A stretch of DNA of 64,000 nt from Nocardia jejuensis NBRC 103114 (GCF_001613145.1 NZ_BDBU01000002.1:425251-489250), one strand, 5' to 3'. Shown: positions 55,427 through 64,000, counted from the stretch's first letter. Numbers and translations are program-made. The notes: generated from the letters alone by a model not told the origin.

Positions 55427-56377
55427 CTAGGTCGCCGACACGACGCCGGTCGCCAGCAGCGCCATCACGATCACACCCAGCGCGATGCGGTAGCCCACGA
55501 ACCAGTCCAGCGAGTGTTTGGTCACGAACCGCAGCAGCCACGCCACCGAGGCGTACCCGACCACGAACGACACGATCGTCGCCACCAGAATCTGCGGTCC
55601 CGACGCGTTGAGACCCTCACCGGCGGGTTCGAACGCATCGGGCAGGCTGAACAGACCCGAGGCCAGCACCGCCGGAATCGCCAGCAGGAACGAGAACCGC
55701 ACCGACGCTTCACGGGTCAGACCCAGGAACAACCCGGCCGAGGACGTGGCGCCCGAACGGGACACACCCGGAATCAACGCCAGGCATTGCGCGAAACCCA
55801 TCACCAGCCCGTCACGGGTGGTCAGCTGCTGGATCGGGCGACGCTTGGTGCCGTAGTACTCCGCCGCGGCGATCACCAGCGCGAACGCGATCAACATGAA
55901 CGACACCAGCCACAGATTGCGTGCGCCGGTACGGATCTGGTCCTTGAGCAGGAACCCGATCACCCCGATCGGCACCGTGGCGATGATCACATACCAGCCG
56001 ATCCGATAGTCCAGCTCGCGCTGCGAATCCTCGTCCAGCACATAGCCGCCCGGCACCCGCTCGTCGTACACCGGCAACACGGTGGTGGGGGCCTCGCTCA
56101 ACGGGACGCTCGCGCGCACCCCGCGCCCGTTCACCTTGCGGAAGATCGTGGTGAACCAGGCCTGCAGGATCCGCCAGATGTCCTTGGCGAAATACACCAG
56201 CACCGCGGCCTCGGTGCCCAGCTGGGTGACGGCGGTGAACGAGGCGCCGGCATCGTCGCCGAAGAACACCGCCGACACGATCCGCATGTGCGCCGAGGAC
56301 GAAATCGGCAGAAACTCCGTCAAGCCCTGCACCAGACCCAGCACCAGGGCCTGCACCCACGTCATCGACTCGCCCAA
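55427..56377 (-). CDS. uppP: Undecaprenyl-diphosphatase (UppP/BacA)
   Basis: A 316-residue membrane enzyme that removes one phosphate from undecaprenyl (or decaprenyl) diphosphate, recycling the lipid carrier for cell-wall synthesis; it also confers bacitracin tolerance. Motifs are [15 protein letters not shown] near the N-terminus and [33 protein letters not shown] in the middle, with the catalytic Glu, Ser and Arg. TTG at 56377 is favoured because GGAGG lies 6 nt upstream; ATG at 56365 is an alternative. Confidence 0.96.
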   Translation of the reverse strand: MGESMTWVQALVLGLVQGLTEFLPISSSAHMRIVSAVFFGDDAGASFTAVTQLGTEAAVLVYFAKDIWRILQAWFTTIFRKVNGRGVRASVPLSEAPTTVLPVYDERVPGGYVLDEDSQRELDYRIGWYVIIATVPIGVIGFLLKDQIRTGARNLWLVSFMLIAFALVIAAAEYYGTKRRPIQQLTTRDGLVMGFAQCLALIPGVSRSGATSSAGLFLGLTREASVRFSFLLAIPAVLASGLFSLPDAFEPAGEGLNASGPQILVATIVSFVVGYASVAWLLRFVTKHSLDWFVGYRIALGVIVMALLATGVVSAT

Positions 56378-56600
56378 CTCACCCTCCAGTCCCCAATCGT
56401 TGCCTGCCGGTGGACAATTCGCCCACCCGTGGCGGCATCCGCCGCGAACACCGCCGCGACCTTACAGGGCGCGGGTGCCCGGGGCAGGACCCCCGGCACC
56501 CGAACTTCACACCCGACCCGCCGGTGTCCACACCGGAGGTGGGGGCGGAAGGGATTTGTGCGCATAGGCTGACGCGTGTGACGAAAGGGTATGCGCGGTG

Positions 56601-57563
56601 ATGGAACAACGGACGGTGGGGCGCAGCGGATTGCGCGTCTCCCGCCTCGGCCTGGCCACCCACACCTGGGGCAGGCAAACCGATGCCGACGACGCGGCCG
56701 CGCAACTGGTCGCGTTCATGGAGGCCGGAGGCACCCTGGTGGACACCTCCCCCGCCTACGGGGACGGCAACGCCCAGCACATCCTCGGGGAACTGCTGCG
56801 CGAGGTGGGCCGGGAGGAACTGGTGCTGTCCGGATGTGCCGGGCACAGAGCACTTCTGAGCGATCCGGCCGCCGGACCCGCCCCCGCGCCCACCCGCTGG
56901 ATCGTGGACGCCTCCCGGCGCACCATGATGCGCCAGCTCGATCAGACCCTGGCCCTGCTGGGCACCGATCACCTGGACGTGTGGACCGTCGCGGCATGGG
57001 ATCCGCACACCCCGCTCGACGAGATCGCCGACACCCTGCAGTGGGCGGTGCGCACCGGACGCGTGCGCTACGCCGGAGCCCGCGGCTACGACGGCTGGCA
57101 ACTGGCCACCCTCGCCGCGGCCGCACCCCTGACCGCCACCCAGACCCCGTACTCGCTGCTCGCGCGCGGCGTGGAACACGAATTCGTGCCCGCCGCACAG
57201 CATCACGGCATCGGCGTGATCGCCACCGCACCCCTGGCCGGAGGCATCCTGACCGGCAAATACCGTGACGGAGTGCCCGCGGACTCGCGCGGGGCGGACG
57301 AGGCGACCGCCGCGGAGATCACCGCGCACCTCGACGACCGCGCGGTGCGGGTGGTGGACGCGGTGGTGACCGCCGCGGACGGACTGGGCACCTCACCGCT
57401 GGCGGTGGCGCTGGCGTGGATCCGCGACCAGCCCGGCGTGGCCAGCCTGCTGGTCGGAGCCCGCGACATCGGGCAGCTCACCGGGATCCTGGCCGCGGAA
57501 ACCCTCGAGCTCCCGCGCGCCATCGCGGCCGCACTCGGTGACGTCAGTGCACGCACAGAATGA
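56601..57563 (+). CDS. Aldo/keto reductase
   Basis: A 320-residue NADPH-dependent oxidoreductase with a TIM barrel. VGRSGLRVSRLGLATHTWG, LVDTSPAYGDGNAQHILGELLREV (catalytic Asp and Tyr), LDQTLALLGTDHLDVWTVAAWDP and VALAWIRDQPGVASLLVGARDIGQL are typical. At the usual catalytic Lys position the sequence reads LSGCAGHRALL, so Lys is not seen, and H at the usual LDxxxxH position reads VWTVAAWD; activity may be changed. Start ATG at 56601 or GTG 56598. It is divergent from uppP. Confidence 0.9.
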   Translation: MEQRTVGRSGLRVSRLGLATHTWGRQTDADDAAAQLVAFMEAGGTLVDTSPAYGDGNAQHILGELLREVGREELVLSGCAGHRALLSDPAAGPAPAPTRWIVDASRRTMMRQLDQTLALLGTDHLDVWTVAAWDPHTPLDEIADTLQWAVRTGRVRYAGARGYDGWQLATLAAAAPLTATQTPYSLLARGVEHEFVPAAQHHGIGVIATAPLAGGILTGKYRDGVPADSRGADEATAAEITAHLDDRAVRVVDAVVTAADGLGTSPLAVALAWIRDQPGVASLLVGARDIGQLTGILAAETLELPRAIAAALGDVSARTE

Positions 57564-57565
57564 GC

Positions 57566-57584
57566 CATGGCTAGCCTTACCTGC
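57566..57584. promoter_or_regulatory. Probable IdeR/DtxR iron box before hmuT
   Basis: On the minus strand the 19-mer reads GCAGGTAAGGCTAGCCATG, matching the IdeR consensus TTAGGTTAGGCTAACCTAA at 12 of 19 positions, mainly in the core. It ends directly before ATG 57585. Repression by iron would fit a heme-import operon. Confidence 0.6.
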
Positions 57585-58625
57585 ATGAGGTCTCCCGTGA
57601 GCGCCCGATCGGCCGTCGTCCTGCGCACTCTGCTCGTGCTGCTGGGCGCGAGCCTGATCGCCGGCACGACCGCGTGCAGCAACCCCGCCGCCACCGGCTC
57701 CGCCGCGCACGGACCCGCCACCGCCACCCTGGCGAACCTGGACCCGGTCCCGATCGGACCCGAACCCACCCCCACCCTGCCGGTGACCGTCCCATCCTTC
57801 GACGGCGCGGAGGTCACGGTCACCGACTCGAGCCGCATCATCGCCGCGGACCGCTACGGCACCCTCGCCCAGACCGTGGTCGCGCTGGGCCTGGGACCCA
57901 AACTCGTGGGCCGCTCCACCGCCGCGGCGTTCCCCGCGGTCAAGGACCTGCCCAACGTGACCGCCGGATCGGGCACCCTGAACGTGGAAGCCATTGCCGC
58001 ACTGCGGCCCTCGGTGTTCCTGACCGACACCGTCAGCGCCACCCCGGTGATGAAGGAACAACTCCGCGCCCTGGGCATCACGGTCGTGTACTTCGATTCC
58101 CAGCGCAGCATGGACGGCGTCGTCCCGCAGATCGAGGCCGTGGCCGCCGCCCTGGGCGTGCCCGCGGCGGGCAAGGCCCTGGGCGAGCGCACCCGCACCG
58201 AGATCGCCGCGGCCACGGCCACCGTGCCCGCCCACGACGAGGCGCTGCGCATGGCGTTCCTGTACCTGCGCAGCACCGCCATCACCATGCTGGCCGGACC
58301 CGGATCGGGAGCGGACTCGCTCATCACCGCCATCGGCGGCACCGACGCGGGCACCGCCTCGGGGGTCGAGGAACCCTTCGTCCCGATCACCAGCGAAGCG
58401 CTCATCGCCGCCGCACCCCAGGTCATCATCGTCATGTCCGACGGGCTCGCCTCGGTCGGCGGCGTCGAGGGGCTCGCCAAGATCCCCGGCATCGCCCAGA
58501 CCCCCGCGGGCAAGGACAAGCGCATCGTCGACATGTCCGACGCGGTCCTGCTCAGCTTCGGCCCCAACACCGGGCGCGTGGTGGACGCACTGGTCAAGGC
58601 GGTCTACGGCGACAAGACCGCATGA
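57585..58625 (+). CDS. hmuT: Heme ABC transporter substrate-binding lipoprotein HmuT
   Basis: Binds heme outside the membrane and passes it to HmuU. A signal peptide leads to the lipobox GTTAC, then the class III binding-protein fold: VTDSSRIIAADRYGTLAQTVVALGLGPKLVGRSTAAAF, NVEAIAALRPSVFLTD, FDSQRSMDGVVPQI and AAPQVIIVMSDGLASVGGVEGL. Tyr in ADRYG and in another loop are candidate heme ligands. ATG 57585 is preferred to ATG 57567, because the latter lies within the IdeR box. hmuU follows with ATGA overlap. Confidence 0.93.
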   Translation: MRSPVSARSAVVLRTLLVLLGASLIAGTTACSNPAATGSAAHGPATATLANLDPVPIGPEPTPTLPVTVPSFDGAEVTVTDSSRIIAADRYGTLAQTVVALGLGPKLVGRSTAAAFPAVKDLPNVTAGSGTLNVEAIAALRPSVFLTDTVSATPVMKEQLRALGITVVYFDSQRSMDGVVPQIEAVAAALGVPAAGKALGERTRTEIAAATATVPAHDEALRMAFLYLRSTAITMLAGPGSGADSLITAIGGTDAGTASGVEEPFVPITSEALIAAAPQVIIVMSDGLASVGGVEGLAKIPGIAQTPAGKDKRIVDMSDAVLLSFGPNTGRVVDALVKAVYGDKTA

Positions 58626-60034
58626 GCCCCACCCCCGAACACCCGCAGGATTCCCCCGTGCCCCACCCCGATCCGCCCGCGCAGGCACCCGAGTCGCCGA
58701 CCGACTCCCCGCAGAGGTCGGCCTCGCCCGGGTCCATCACGAACGGTTCCTCGAACCCACTCGACGTCACGGCCGGTGCGAACCCCGGCCCGGCCGGCGC
58801 CGACCCTGCCTCCTCGGTGCCCGGCGCGCACGCCCCGGACACCGCCGACGCGCAGCGCGTGGCGCGACAGGGCACCGGCGCGTGCACCTCCGCAGGGGAC
58901 GCCCGCACCGCGCCTCTGCCCGGCGATTCATCGAATGTAGTCCTCGCCGAACAGGATTCGATGCTCGGCGATCCCGGGCCGGTCACCCGCGGACGCCGCA
59001 CCCTCTCACGCACGACACTGATCTTCGCCGCCGCGCTCCTGGCGCTGGTGGTGCTCGCGCTGATCTCCGCGGCGGTCGGGCAGGTGCCCACCACACCCGC
59101 GGAAGTGGCGGGCAGCTTCTTTCACCGGATCGGCCTGGACTGGGGACCGATGCCCGCCCACCCCGCCGGGGACGTGACCCTGTGGGAAGTGCGATTCCCG
59201 CGCGTGGTCCTCGCGATCCTGGTCGGCGCGGCACTCGCGACAGCGGGTGCACTCTTGCAGGGAGTGTTCGCCAACCCGCTCGCCGAACCCGGCGTCATCG
59301 GAGTATCGGCCGGTGCCGCGGTCGGCGCGGGCGCGGTCATCGTGTTCGGCGGCGCGTTCGTCGCGGCCTGGTCCGTCGCGGCGGGAGCCTTCGCCGCCGG
59401 ATTGATCACCACACTGCTGGTGTACGTGCTCTCGCGCTCGAACGGGCGCACCGAAGTGGTCACCCTGGTCCTGACCGGTGTGGCCATCAACGCCTTCGCG
59501 GGCGGACTGATCTCGTTCCTGCTGTTCACCGCATCCCCCGCGGCCCGCGATCAGATCGTGTTCTGGCAACTGGGCAGCCTCAACGGCTCGACCTGGCAAT
59601 CGGTAGGCGTGGTCGCGCCCCTCACCGCGATCGGCGTGCTGGCCGCGATCGTCCTGTCGGGCAAACTCGATCTGCTCGCACTCGGGGAATCCGCGGCCCG
59701 GCACCTGGGCGTGGACGTGGAACGCCTGCGCCGCAACGTCATCGTCATCGTCGCGATCCTGGCCACCGCCGGCGTGTCGTTCACCGGCATCATCCTGTTC
59801 GTCGGACTGATCGTGCCGCACCTGGTGCGCATGCTCGTCGGTCCCGGCCACCGCGTGCTGATCCCGCTCAGCGCCATCCTGGGCGCGGTGGTGCTGCTGG
59901 CCGCGGACATCGGCGCGCGCGCCCTGGTCCACAACGCGGACCTGCCCCTGGGCATGCTGACCTCACTGGTCGGCGGACCGTTCTTCTTCTGGCTGCTGCG
60001 GCGCACCCGCGCCCGTTCGGGAGGTTGGGCATGA
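58622..60034 (+). CDS. hmuU: Heme ABC transporter permease HmuU with long N-terminal extension
   Basis: A 470-residue FecCD-family permease. Residues 1-~125 are a Pro/Ser/Ala-rich disordered extension not usual in the family; the rest (SRTTLIFAAALLALVVLALISAAVGQV onward) has about ten membrane helices. Typical blocks are LWEVRFPRVVLAILVGAALATAGALLQGVFANPLAEPGVIGVSAGAAVGA, FWQLGSLNGSTWQS, and FVGLIVPHLVRMLVGPGHRVLIPLSAILGA. It overlaps both hmuT and hmuV by ATGA, so the three are co-translated. Confidence 0.94.
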   Translation: MSPTPEHPQDSPVPHPDPPAQAPESPTDSPQRSASPGSITNGSSNPLDVTAGANPGPAGADPASSVPGAHAPDTADAQRVARQGTGACTSAGDARTAPLPGDSSNVVLAEQDSMLGDPGPVTRGRRTLSRTTLIFAAALLALVVLALISAAVGQVPTTPAEVAGSFFHRIGLDWGPMPAHPAGDVTLWEVRFPRVVLAILVGAALATAGALLQGVFANPLAEPGVIGVSAGAAVGAGAVIVFGGAFVAAWSVAAGAFAAGLITTLLVYVLSRSNGRTEVVTLVLTGVAINAFAGGLISFLLFTASPAARDQIVFWQLGSLNGSTWQSVGVVAPLTAIGVLAAIVLSGKLDLLALGESAARHLGVDVERLRRNVIVIVAILATAGVSFTGIILFVGLIVPHLVRMLVGPGHRVLIPLSAILGAVVLLAADIGARALVHNADLPLGMLTSLVGGPFFFWLLRRTRARSGGWA

Positions 60035-60888
60035 GCACCGTATTGCGAAGCCTCACCGGTGTTTTCACCCGACGCGACGAGGTCCCCGCCGACCCCGCGC
60101 CCGGCACCGTCACCCTGCGCGCCCGCGGTGTCGCGGTCGAACGCGACGGCGGGCGCCGCGTCCTCGAGGACGTCGACTTCGACGTCGTCGCCGGACAGAT
60201 CGTCGCCCTGGTCGGACCCAACGGCGCGGGCAAATCCACCCTGCTCGCGGCCCTGGCCGGCGAAATGCGACCCAGCACCGGCACCGTCGAACTCGACGGC
60301 CGCCCCCTCGCGGACTGGGCCCCGGTCGAGATGGCCCGCCGCCGCGCGGTCCTGCCCCAGAACCACACCGTCGGATTCCCGTTCACCGCACGCGAAGTCG
60401 TCGCCATGGGCCGCGCCCCCTGGGCCCGCACCCCCCGCCAGGACCACGACGAGCGCCGCATCGCCGACGCCCTGAGCGCCACCGACGTGCACCACCTGGC
60501 CGCACGCACCTTCCCCGCCCTCTCCGGCGGCGAACGCGCCCGCGTCGCCCTGGCCCGGGTCCTGGCCCAGGACACCGCGACCCTGCTCCTGGACGAACCC
60601 ACCGCCGCCCTGGACCTCGGGCACCAGGAGCAGGTCCTACGCCTGGCCCGCGCCCGCGCCACCGCCGGAGCGGCCGTCGTGGTCGTCCTGCACGACCTGG
60701 GCGTCGCGGCCGCCTACGCCGACCGCGTCGCGGTCCTGGACGCCGGACGCATCGCCGCGCACGGCCCACCCCGCGAGGTGCTCACCACCGAACTGCTCAC
60801 CCGCGTCTACAAACACCCCGTCGACGTGTTCGACCACCCCGTCACCGGCAACCAACTCGTGCTGCCGGTACGCGGCCGCACCGACTGA
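60031..60888 (+). CDS. hmuV: Heme ABC transporter ATPase HmuV
   Basis: A 285-residue ATPase that drives heme import. Walker A is LVGPNGAGKST, the Q-loop is VLPQNH, the signature is LSGGERARVALARVLAQ, Walker B is TLLLDEPTAALD, and the H-loop is VLHDLG. GGGAGG stands ahead of the ATG. The N-terminal ~30 residues are an extra segment before the domain. A terminator-like hairpin follows. Confidence 0.95.
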   Translation: MSTVLRSLTGVFTRRDEVPADPAPGTVTLRARGVAVERDGGRRVLEDVDFDVVAGQIVALVGPNGAGKSTLLAALAGEMRPSTGTVELDGRPLADWAPVEMARRRAVLPQNHTVGFPFTAREVVAMGRAPWARTPRQDHDERRIADALSATDVHHLAARTFPALSGGERARVALARVLAQDTATLLLDEPTAALDLGHQEQVLRLARARATAGAAVVVVLHDLGVAAAYADRVAVLDAGRIAAHGPPREVLTTELLTRVYKHPVDVFDHPVTGNQLVLPVRGRTD

Positions 60889-60904
60889 GAGACCGGAGAA
60901 CCCC

Positions 60905-60946
60905 GACGGTCCGCCGTGCGGGAAGAGTCGCGCACAGCGGACCGTC
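60905..60946 (+). terminator. Hairpin after hmuV
   Basis: GACGGTCCGC (60905-60914) pairs perfectly with GCGGACCGTC (60937-60946); CGTGCG and CGCGCAC allow further pairing inside. It lies 17 nt after the hmuV stop. Confidence 0.75.
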
Positions 60947-61043
60947 CGACCGGCCGGTGGGCACGCACACCGTGCCCGTTACCCGGGGCCGAGCCGCGCG
61001 GGAACATCTGTGTGACAAGCGAGTTCAGCTTCGAGAACTCACC

Positions 61044-61069
61044 GGTGATCGCACGGCGGTGCGATCACC
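61044..61069. terminator. Second hairpin between hmuV and carbonic anhydrase
   Basis: GGTGATCGCAC pairs perfectly with GTGCGATCACC around four bases. It lies 96 nt after the end of the leftward carbonic anhydrase gene and could terminate it. Confidence 0.6.
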
Positions 61070-61164
61070 GCCGGTGACTCACTCGCGCGCGTCCCCGCCC
61101 GACCGCGGGTGCACCAGCAGCGACACGGCGGCGTGCGCGGCACGCGGATTCCGGCGCACCGATC

Positions 61165-61656
61165 TCAGACCACGACCTCGCCGAGTTTGCCGGTCGCCAC
61201 ATCGAATACGAAGCCGCGCAACGAACTCGTCGCGGTCACGAACGGACTGGCCTCGATCCGCCGAATCGATTGGCGCACATCCTCCTCCAGATCCCCGAAC
61301 GCCTCGGCCGACCACGCGGGCTTGATCCCGGTCTCGTCTTGGATCGACTTCTTGAAATCGTCGTCGGTGAAGGTGAGCATGCCGCAATCGGTGTGATGGA
61401 TCAGGATGATCTCGGTGGTGCCCAGCAACCGCTGACTGATCGCCAGCGACCGGATCTCGTCATCGGTGACCACACCGCCCGCATTGCGGATCACGTGCGC
61501 CTCCCCGTCCCCCAGACCCAGGATCCGGTACACGTCCAGGCGCGCGTCCATGCAGGCCACCACCGCGACATGCTTGCTCGGCGGCAGCGGCAGCGCACCA
61601 CCGAACCCGGCGGCGTATTCGGCGTTGTTGGCGAGATATTCGTCCGTGACGGTCAT
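61165..61656 (-). CDS. canA: β-carbonic anhydrase, Rv1284/CanA type
   Basis: Interconverts CO2 and bicarbonate. The 163-residue length equals that of Rv1284. Zinc ligands are C35 in VVACMDAR, H88 and C91 in LIHHTDCGM; the D37-R39 pair completes the active site. HVIRNAGGVVTDDEIRSLAISQRLLGT is typical. The ATG at 61656 gives the expected N-terminus; a much longer frame upstream (to 61893) is not credible. Confidence 0.95.
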   Translation of the reverse strand: MTVTDEYLANNAEYAAGFGGALPLPPSKHVAVVACMDARLDVYRILGLGDGEAHVIRNAGGVVTDDEIRSLAISQRLLGTTEIILIHHTDCGMLTFTDDDFKKSIQDETGIKPAWSAEAFGDLEEDVRQSIRRIEASPFVTATSSLRGFVFDVATGKLGEVVV

Positions 61657-61966
61657 GGTCGCGTCCTTGCGTCGTGGGAGTGGGGTGAGGACATGCGAAT
61701 CTGTGCATCGACCGTCGCGCAGTTCGAGCGCCGGCGCGAGGGATGCGCGCACGCTGAGGCAAACCCTTGCCGCCGCCTCCCGTCCGCGCCCATCGTGACC
61801 AGCCCGGCTCCGCCACACCACGCACCCGGGAGTCGACGGCCGCCGCGTCATCGCGTGAACCGCTGTGCCGAAACACCTTTCGCGCAATCGCAACCGTTGA
61901 TATCCTCGCCTCTCCCGTCACGGAGCCCGCCACACCGCTCCGTCCACGCACGCCTGGGGGGCTGGC
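61657..61966. other. Intergenic region between divergent genes
   Basis: About 310 bp between carbonic anhydrase (leftward) and the zinc-motif protein (rightward). No supported gene; presumed promoters of both. No clear inverted repeat was noticed. Confidence 0.45.
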
Positions 61967-62380
61967 ATGACTCGATTCGGCACACTCATCGGCACAGCGG
62001 ACAAAGGCGCGGCACTGTTCCATTGCGCCGCCTGCGCCGACGACTCGGTCGCCGGAATCTTCCTGGCCTCACCCACCCTGCCCGGCGCGGTCATCATCAC
62101 CGGATTTCTGGGCGACACCTTCAACTGGACCGTGCGCGACCGCGACGCCTTCGACGCGCTGTGCCTGATCGTCGCCCAGGACGACGCCGACCCGATCCTG
62201 CTTCGCCGCTACCACTGGCTCTTCGCCCCCTTCTTCTGCGTGCCGTGCGAAGTGAACTACTGCACCCGGCACTGGAGCCCCGAACCCATCCACGACGCCG
62301 GCGGCTACGACCACACCCTCGGCACCTGCCCGCGCGGACACCGCCAGAAGGTGCACGGCTGGTCCGACGACCGTGAATAG
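61967..62380 (+). CDS. Small Cys-rich protein, probable zinc-binding
   Basis: A 137-residue soluble protein with two pairs of Cys: FHCAACADD near residue 20 and FFCVPCEVNYC near residue 95, and a later GTCPRGH. The C-terminal part (CEVNYCTRHWSPEPIHDAGGYDHTLGTCPRGHRQKVHGW) looks like a zinc ribbon where a CxxC and the Cys/His cluster chelate zinc. The central part is β-rich. GGGGGG precedes the ATG. Function unknown. Confidence 0.75.
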   Translation: MTRFGTLIGTADKGAALFHCAACADDSVAGIFLASPTLPGAVIITGFLGDTFNWTVRDRDAFDALCLIVAQDDADPILLRRYHWLFAPFFCVPCEVNYCTRHWSPEPIHDAGGYDHTLGTCPRGHRQKVHGWSDDRE

Positions 62381-62615
62381 GTCGCAGGTGAGCGAAACAC
62401 GCTCGGACACACGGTGGTCCGACGGTCCGACACTCACCGGCTGTAGCGAAAGGCGGGCCGCATGGGGGCGAGGGGCATTCGGCAGAGGGGTCACGGTGCG
62501 CGAAGGAGTCGAATCGGGTTGTCATGCCGCTGATTTCACATCGGCACGCCGGTGAATTCGGCACCACCGTGAATTCACCCGGCCCGATCCCGTCCCAACC
62601 CCTGCGGCACCGCAT

Positions 62616-63680
62616 CTACTCCGGGATCGTGGCCACGGCGTCGATCTCCACCAGCACCCCGGGCCGCGCGTGCCCCGCGGTGCTGACCACGGTGATCGCC
62701 GTGCGGTGCTCGCCCCACACCTTCCGCGATGCGGCGAACCCCGCCTGCACGTCGGCCCCGGCGACCAGATAGATGGTCATCTTGACCACGTGCTCGGGCC
62801 CGCTGCCCGCCGCGGCCAGCACCGCCAGCACATTGCGCATCGCCTGCTCGGTCTGAGCCTCGATCCCCTCGAGCACCGCCCCGGAGCCGTCGGTGCCCAG
62901 CTGCCCGCCCACGTACACGATCCGTCCCGCCGGTGCGATCACCCCCTGGGTGAACGCCGGGTTGTACGCCAGCTCCGCGGGATCCAGACGGGTGTTGCTC
63001 ACGGGGTTCTCCTCGGCGTCGATCTCGGTGTGCAGGTACAGATCTCGCAGCAGACAGACCTCGGACAGATGATGGATCAGCTCCCGATGAATGTGCTGGA
63101 TCAGATCGGCCATGCTCAGTTCCGGATAGGGCTCCTTCGCCCCGACCGGCGCCCGCAACTGCTCCTCGGTCAGCCCGCGCACCCCGGCCAGCCACACCTC
63201 GAGCTGCGTCTCGAGCTGCTCGAGCGCGCCGGCCGCGTCCCCGGCATACGTCCAGGACTCGTACGAGACCGGCGCGGCCCCGAAATGCGCGGCATTGCGC
63301 GCACCCAGCACCCCGACGATCACATGACCGAGCCGCCACGCGATCGTGGTGAACGGCGCGGGATCCGGTTGCGGATACGCGAATTCGATGACCAGATCCC
63401 CCGAACCGGCCTGCATCGGCGCGCTCGAGGTGCCACGTTCGCGCACACTCCACGCATCCCGCACCGGAGACCAGAAATACTCCGCGTCCTCGAGCCCGCG
63501 CAGCCGCTCGCGGATCTGATGGTTCCAATGGAACTCCCACTGCTCGCGCAACGTGCGATTCCACGCGAAGCCCGGCGCGTCACCAGCGTGCGCAGCCGGG
63601 TCCTTGCCCGACGATCCGGGTCCGGACCGCTCCTGCTCGTATGTGGCCATCTCGCCTGTGCCCCTCTCGTCTGCGTCCAT
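62616..63680 (-). CDS. DinB-like and RidA-like fusion protein
   Basis: A 354-residue protein with two domains usually encoded apart. Residues ~40-215 are a DinB/YfiT-like helical bundle: LREQWEFHWNHQIRERLRGLEDAEYFW, WRLGHVIVGVLGARN and MADLIQHIHRELIHHLSEVCLLRDLY. The His triad (H119 and two His of the HIHRELIHH segment) is the metal site; many members are mycothiol-dependent enzymes. Residues ~228-354 are a RidA/YjgF domain (FTQGVIAPAGRIVYVGGQLGTDGSG ... NVLAVLAAAGSGPEHVVKMTIYLV), family deaminase of reactive imines. ATG 63680 or 63650. A divergent regulator stands 61 bp away. Confidence 0.9.
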   Translation of the reverse strand: MDADERGTGEMATYEQERSGPGSSGKDPAAHAGDAPGFAWNRTLREQWEFHWNHQIRERLRGLEDAEYFWSPVRDAWSVRERGTSSAPMQAGSGDLVIEFAYPQPDPAPFTTIAWRLGHVIVGVLGARNAAHFGAAPVSYESWTYAGDAAGALEQLETQLEVWLAGVRGLTEEQLRAPVGAKEPYPELSMADLIQHIHRELIHHLSEVCLLRDLYLHTEIDAEENPVSNTRLDPAELAYNPAFTQGVIAPAGRIVYVGGQLGTDGSGAVLEGIEAQTEQAMRNVLAVLAAAGSGPEHVVKMTIYLVAGADVQAGFAASRKVWGEHRTAITVVSTAGHARPGVLVEIDAVATIPE

Positions 63681-63701
63681 GCGACCACCCTGGCACCCCT
63701 A

Positions 63702-63720
63702 GCGGACAGTATCGGTCCGC
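63702..63720. promoter_or_regulatory. Inverted repeat between fusion gene and divergent regulator
   Basis: GCGGAC-N7-GTCCGC fills part of the 61-bp divergent gap. A likely operator for the regulator at 63742; inferred from symmetry and position. Confidence 0.65.
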
Positions 63721-63741
63721 AATCTCTGCGAAAATGACGTC

Positions 63742-64000
63742 ATGGACACCGGCGCGCACGACCGCGGCACCACCGAGCGGGTACTGACCCTGCTCGGACT
63801 GCTGCAACAGCGCCAGGTCTGGACCGGCCCCGAACTCGCCCGGCAGCTGCAGGTCACCGCACGCACGGTCCGCCGCGACGTGGAACGACTGCGCACCCTC
63901 GGATATCCCGTGCACGCGAGCCAGGGCGTCGGCGGCGGCTACCAACTGGGCGCGGGCCAGCACCTACCCCCGTTGCTGCTGGACGACCAGGAAGCGATCA
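63742..64000 (+). CDS. HTH-11 (DeoR/WYL-type) transcriptional regulator, 5' part
   Basis: The first 86 residues are in the window. TTERVLTLLGLLQQRQVWTGPELARQLQVTARTVRRDVERLRTLGYPVHASQGVGGGYQLG is the winged HTH of regulators that usually carry a WYL domain further on. The rest lies beyond the right edge, so WYL is an expectation. It is divergent from the DinB-RidA gene and probably controls it, through the GCGGAC dyad. Confidence 0.9.
   Translation, partial: MDTGAHDRGTTERVLTLLGLLQQRQVWTGPELARQLQVTARTVRRDVERLRTLGYPVHASQGVGGGYQLGAGQHLPPLLLDDQEAI

Noticed and set aside
61466..61893. Upstream extension of the carbonic anhydrase by ~80 residues
   Set aside because: The extension is Arg-rich noise; the internal ATG gives the exact family length with zinc ligands in the usual positions.

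Overview
The window is a 64-kb piece of a high-GC actinomycete chromosome, most likely Nocardia or a close relative. The lineage markers are an AftB-type arabinofuranosyltransferase (arabinogalactan of mycolate-containing bacteria), the mycothiol ligase MshC in the actinobacterial neighbourhood mshC / SCO1664-like / DUF3090 / histidine phosphatase / uppP, a β-carbonic anhydrase of the Rv1284 type, many GTG starts and several apparently leaderless genes. There is one tRNA and no rRNA, insertion sequence, prophage or CRISPR array.

Layout. 1-2207: 5' part of a type I polyketide synthase (KS-AT), running off the left edge. 2526-2601: tRNA-Arg(TCG). 2900-10753: small lipoproteins and secreted or membrane proteins, a catalase, an M23 endopeptidase, an ArsR regulator, a family-9 glycosyltransferase and a YnfA protein. 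10974-15348: a probable copper/peroxide module (DyP peroxidase, PCu(A)C copper chaperone, His-containing membrane protein) beside an OmpR-type two-component system. 15445-25606: a DUF4173 membrane protein, an acetyltransferase, an MmyB-like regulator divergent from an SDR, a fructosamine kinase with a frameshifted tail, a VOC protein between two identical 20-bp repeats, a cyclophilin, a phosphoribosyltransferase and a YdjM-like protein. 25670-29584: a methyltransferase with an unrecognised N-terminal half, an aromatic hydroxylase and an α/β-hydrolase in one direction.

29743-48127: a nuclease-like protein, HugZ-like heme protein, pseudokinase A, cell-wall glycosyltransferases (GT87 and AftB), a double-hotdog hydratase, hemerythrin, pseudokinase B, FadD, TetR, an enoyl-CoA isomerase, a frameshifted SUKH protein and an epoxide-hydrolase-like protein. 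48376-51378: a 1000-residue SRPBCC-thiolase-crotonase fusion. 51811-56377: the conserved mshC-uppP block. 56601-60888: an aldo/keto reductase, then hmuTUV heme import behind a probable IdeR box. 61165-64000: carbonic anhydrase, a zinc-ribbon-like protein, a DinB-RidA fusion and a divergent HTH regulator cut by the right edge.

The most interesting signals are: (i) two paralogous degenerate kinase / transmembrane / ectodomain proteins; (ii) a GTCAC-N-GTGAC palindrome repeated upstream of hemerythrin, pseudokinase B and fadD, with the first copy inside a 39-bp near-palindrome; (iii) the SRPBCC-thiolase-crotonase fusion, with a decayed copy of its own interior just upstream; (iv) the methyltransferase/hydroxylase pair; and (v) a second partial copy of the hemerythrin leader and start. 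Two genes are broken at G-runs by an apparent single missing G, so consensus errors should be excluded before calling them pseudogenes. All family assignments were made by eye from motifs and context; no database search was run.
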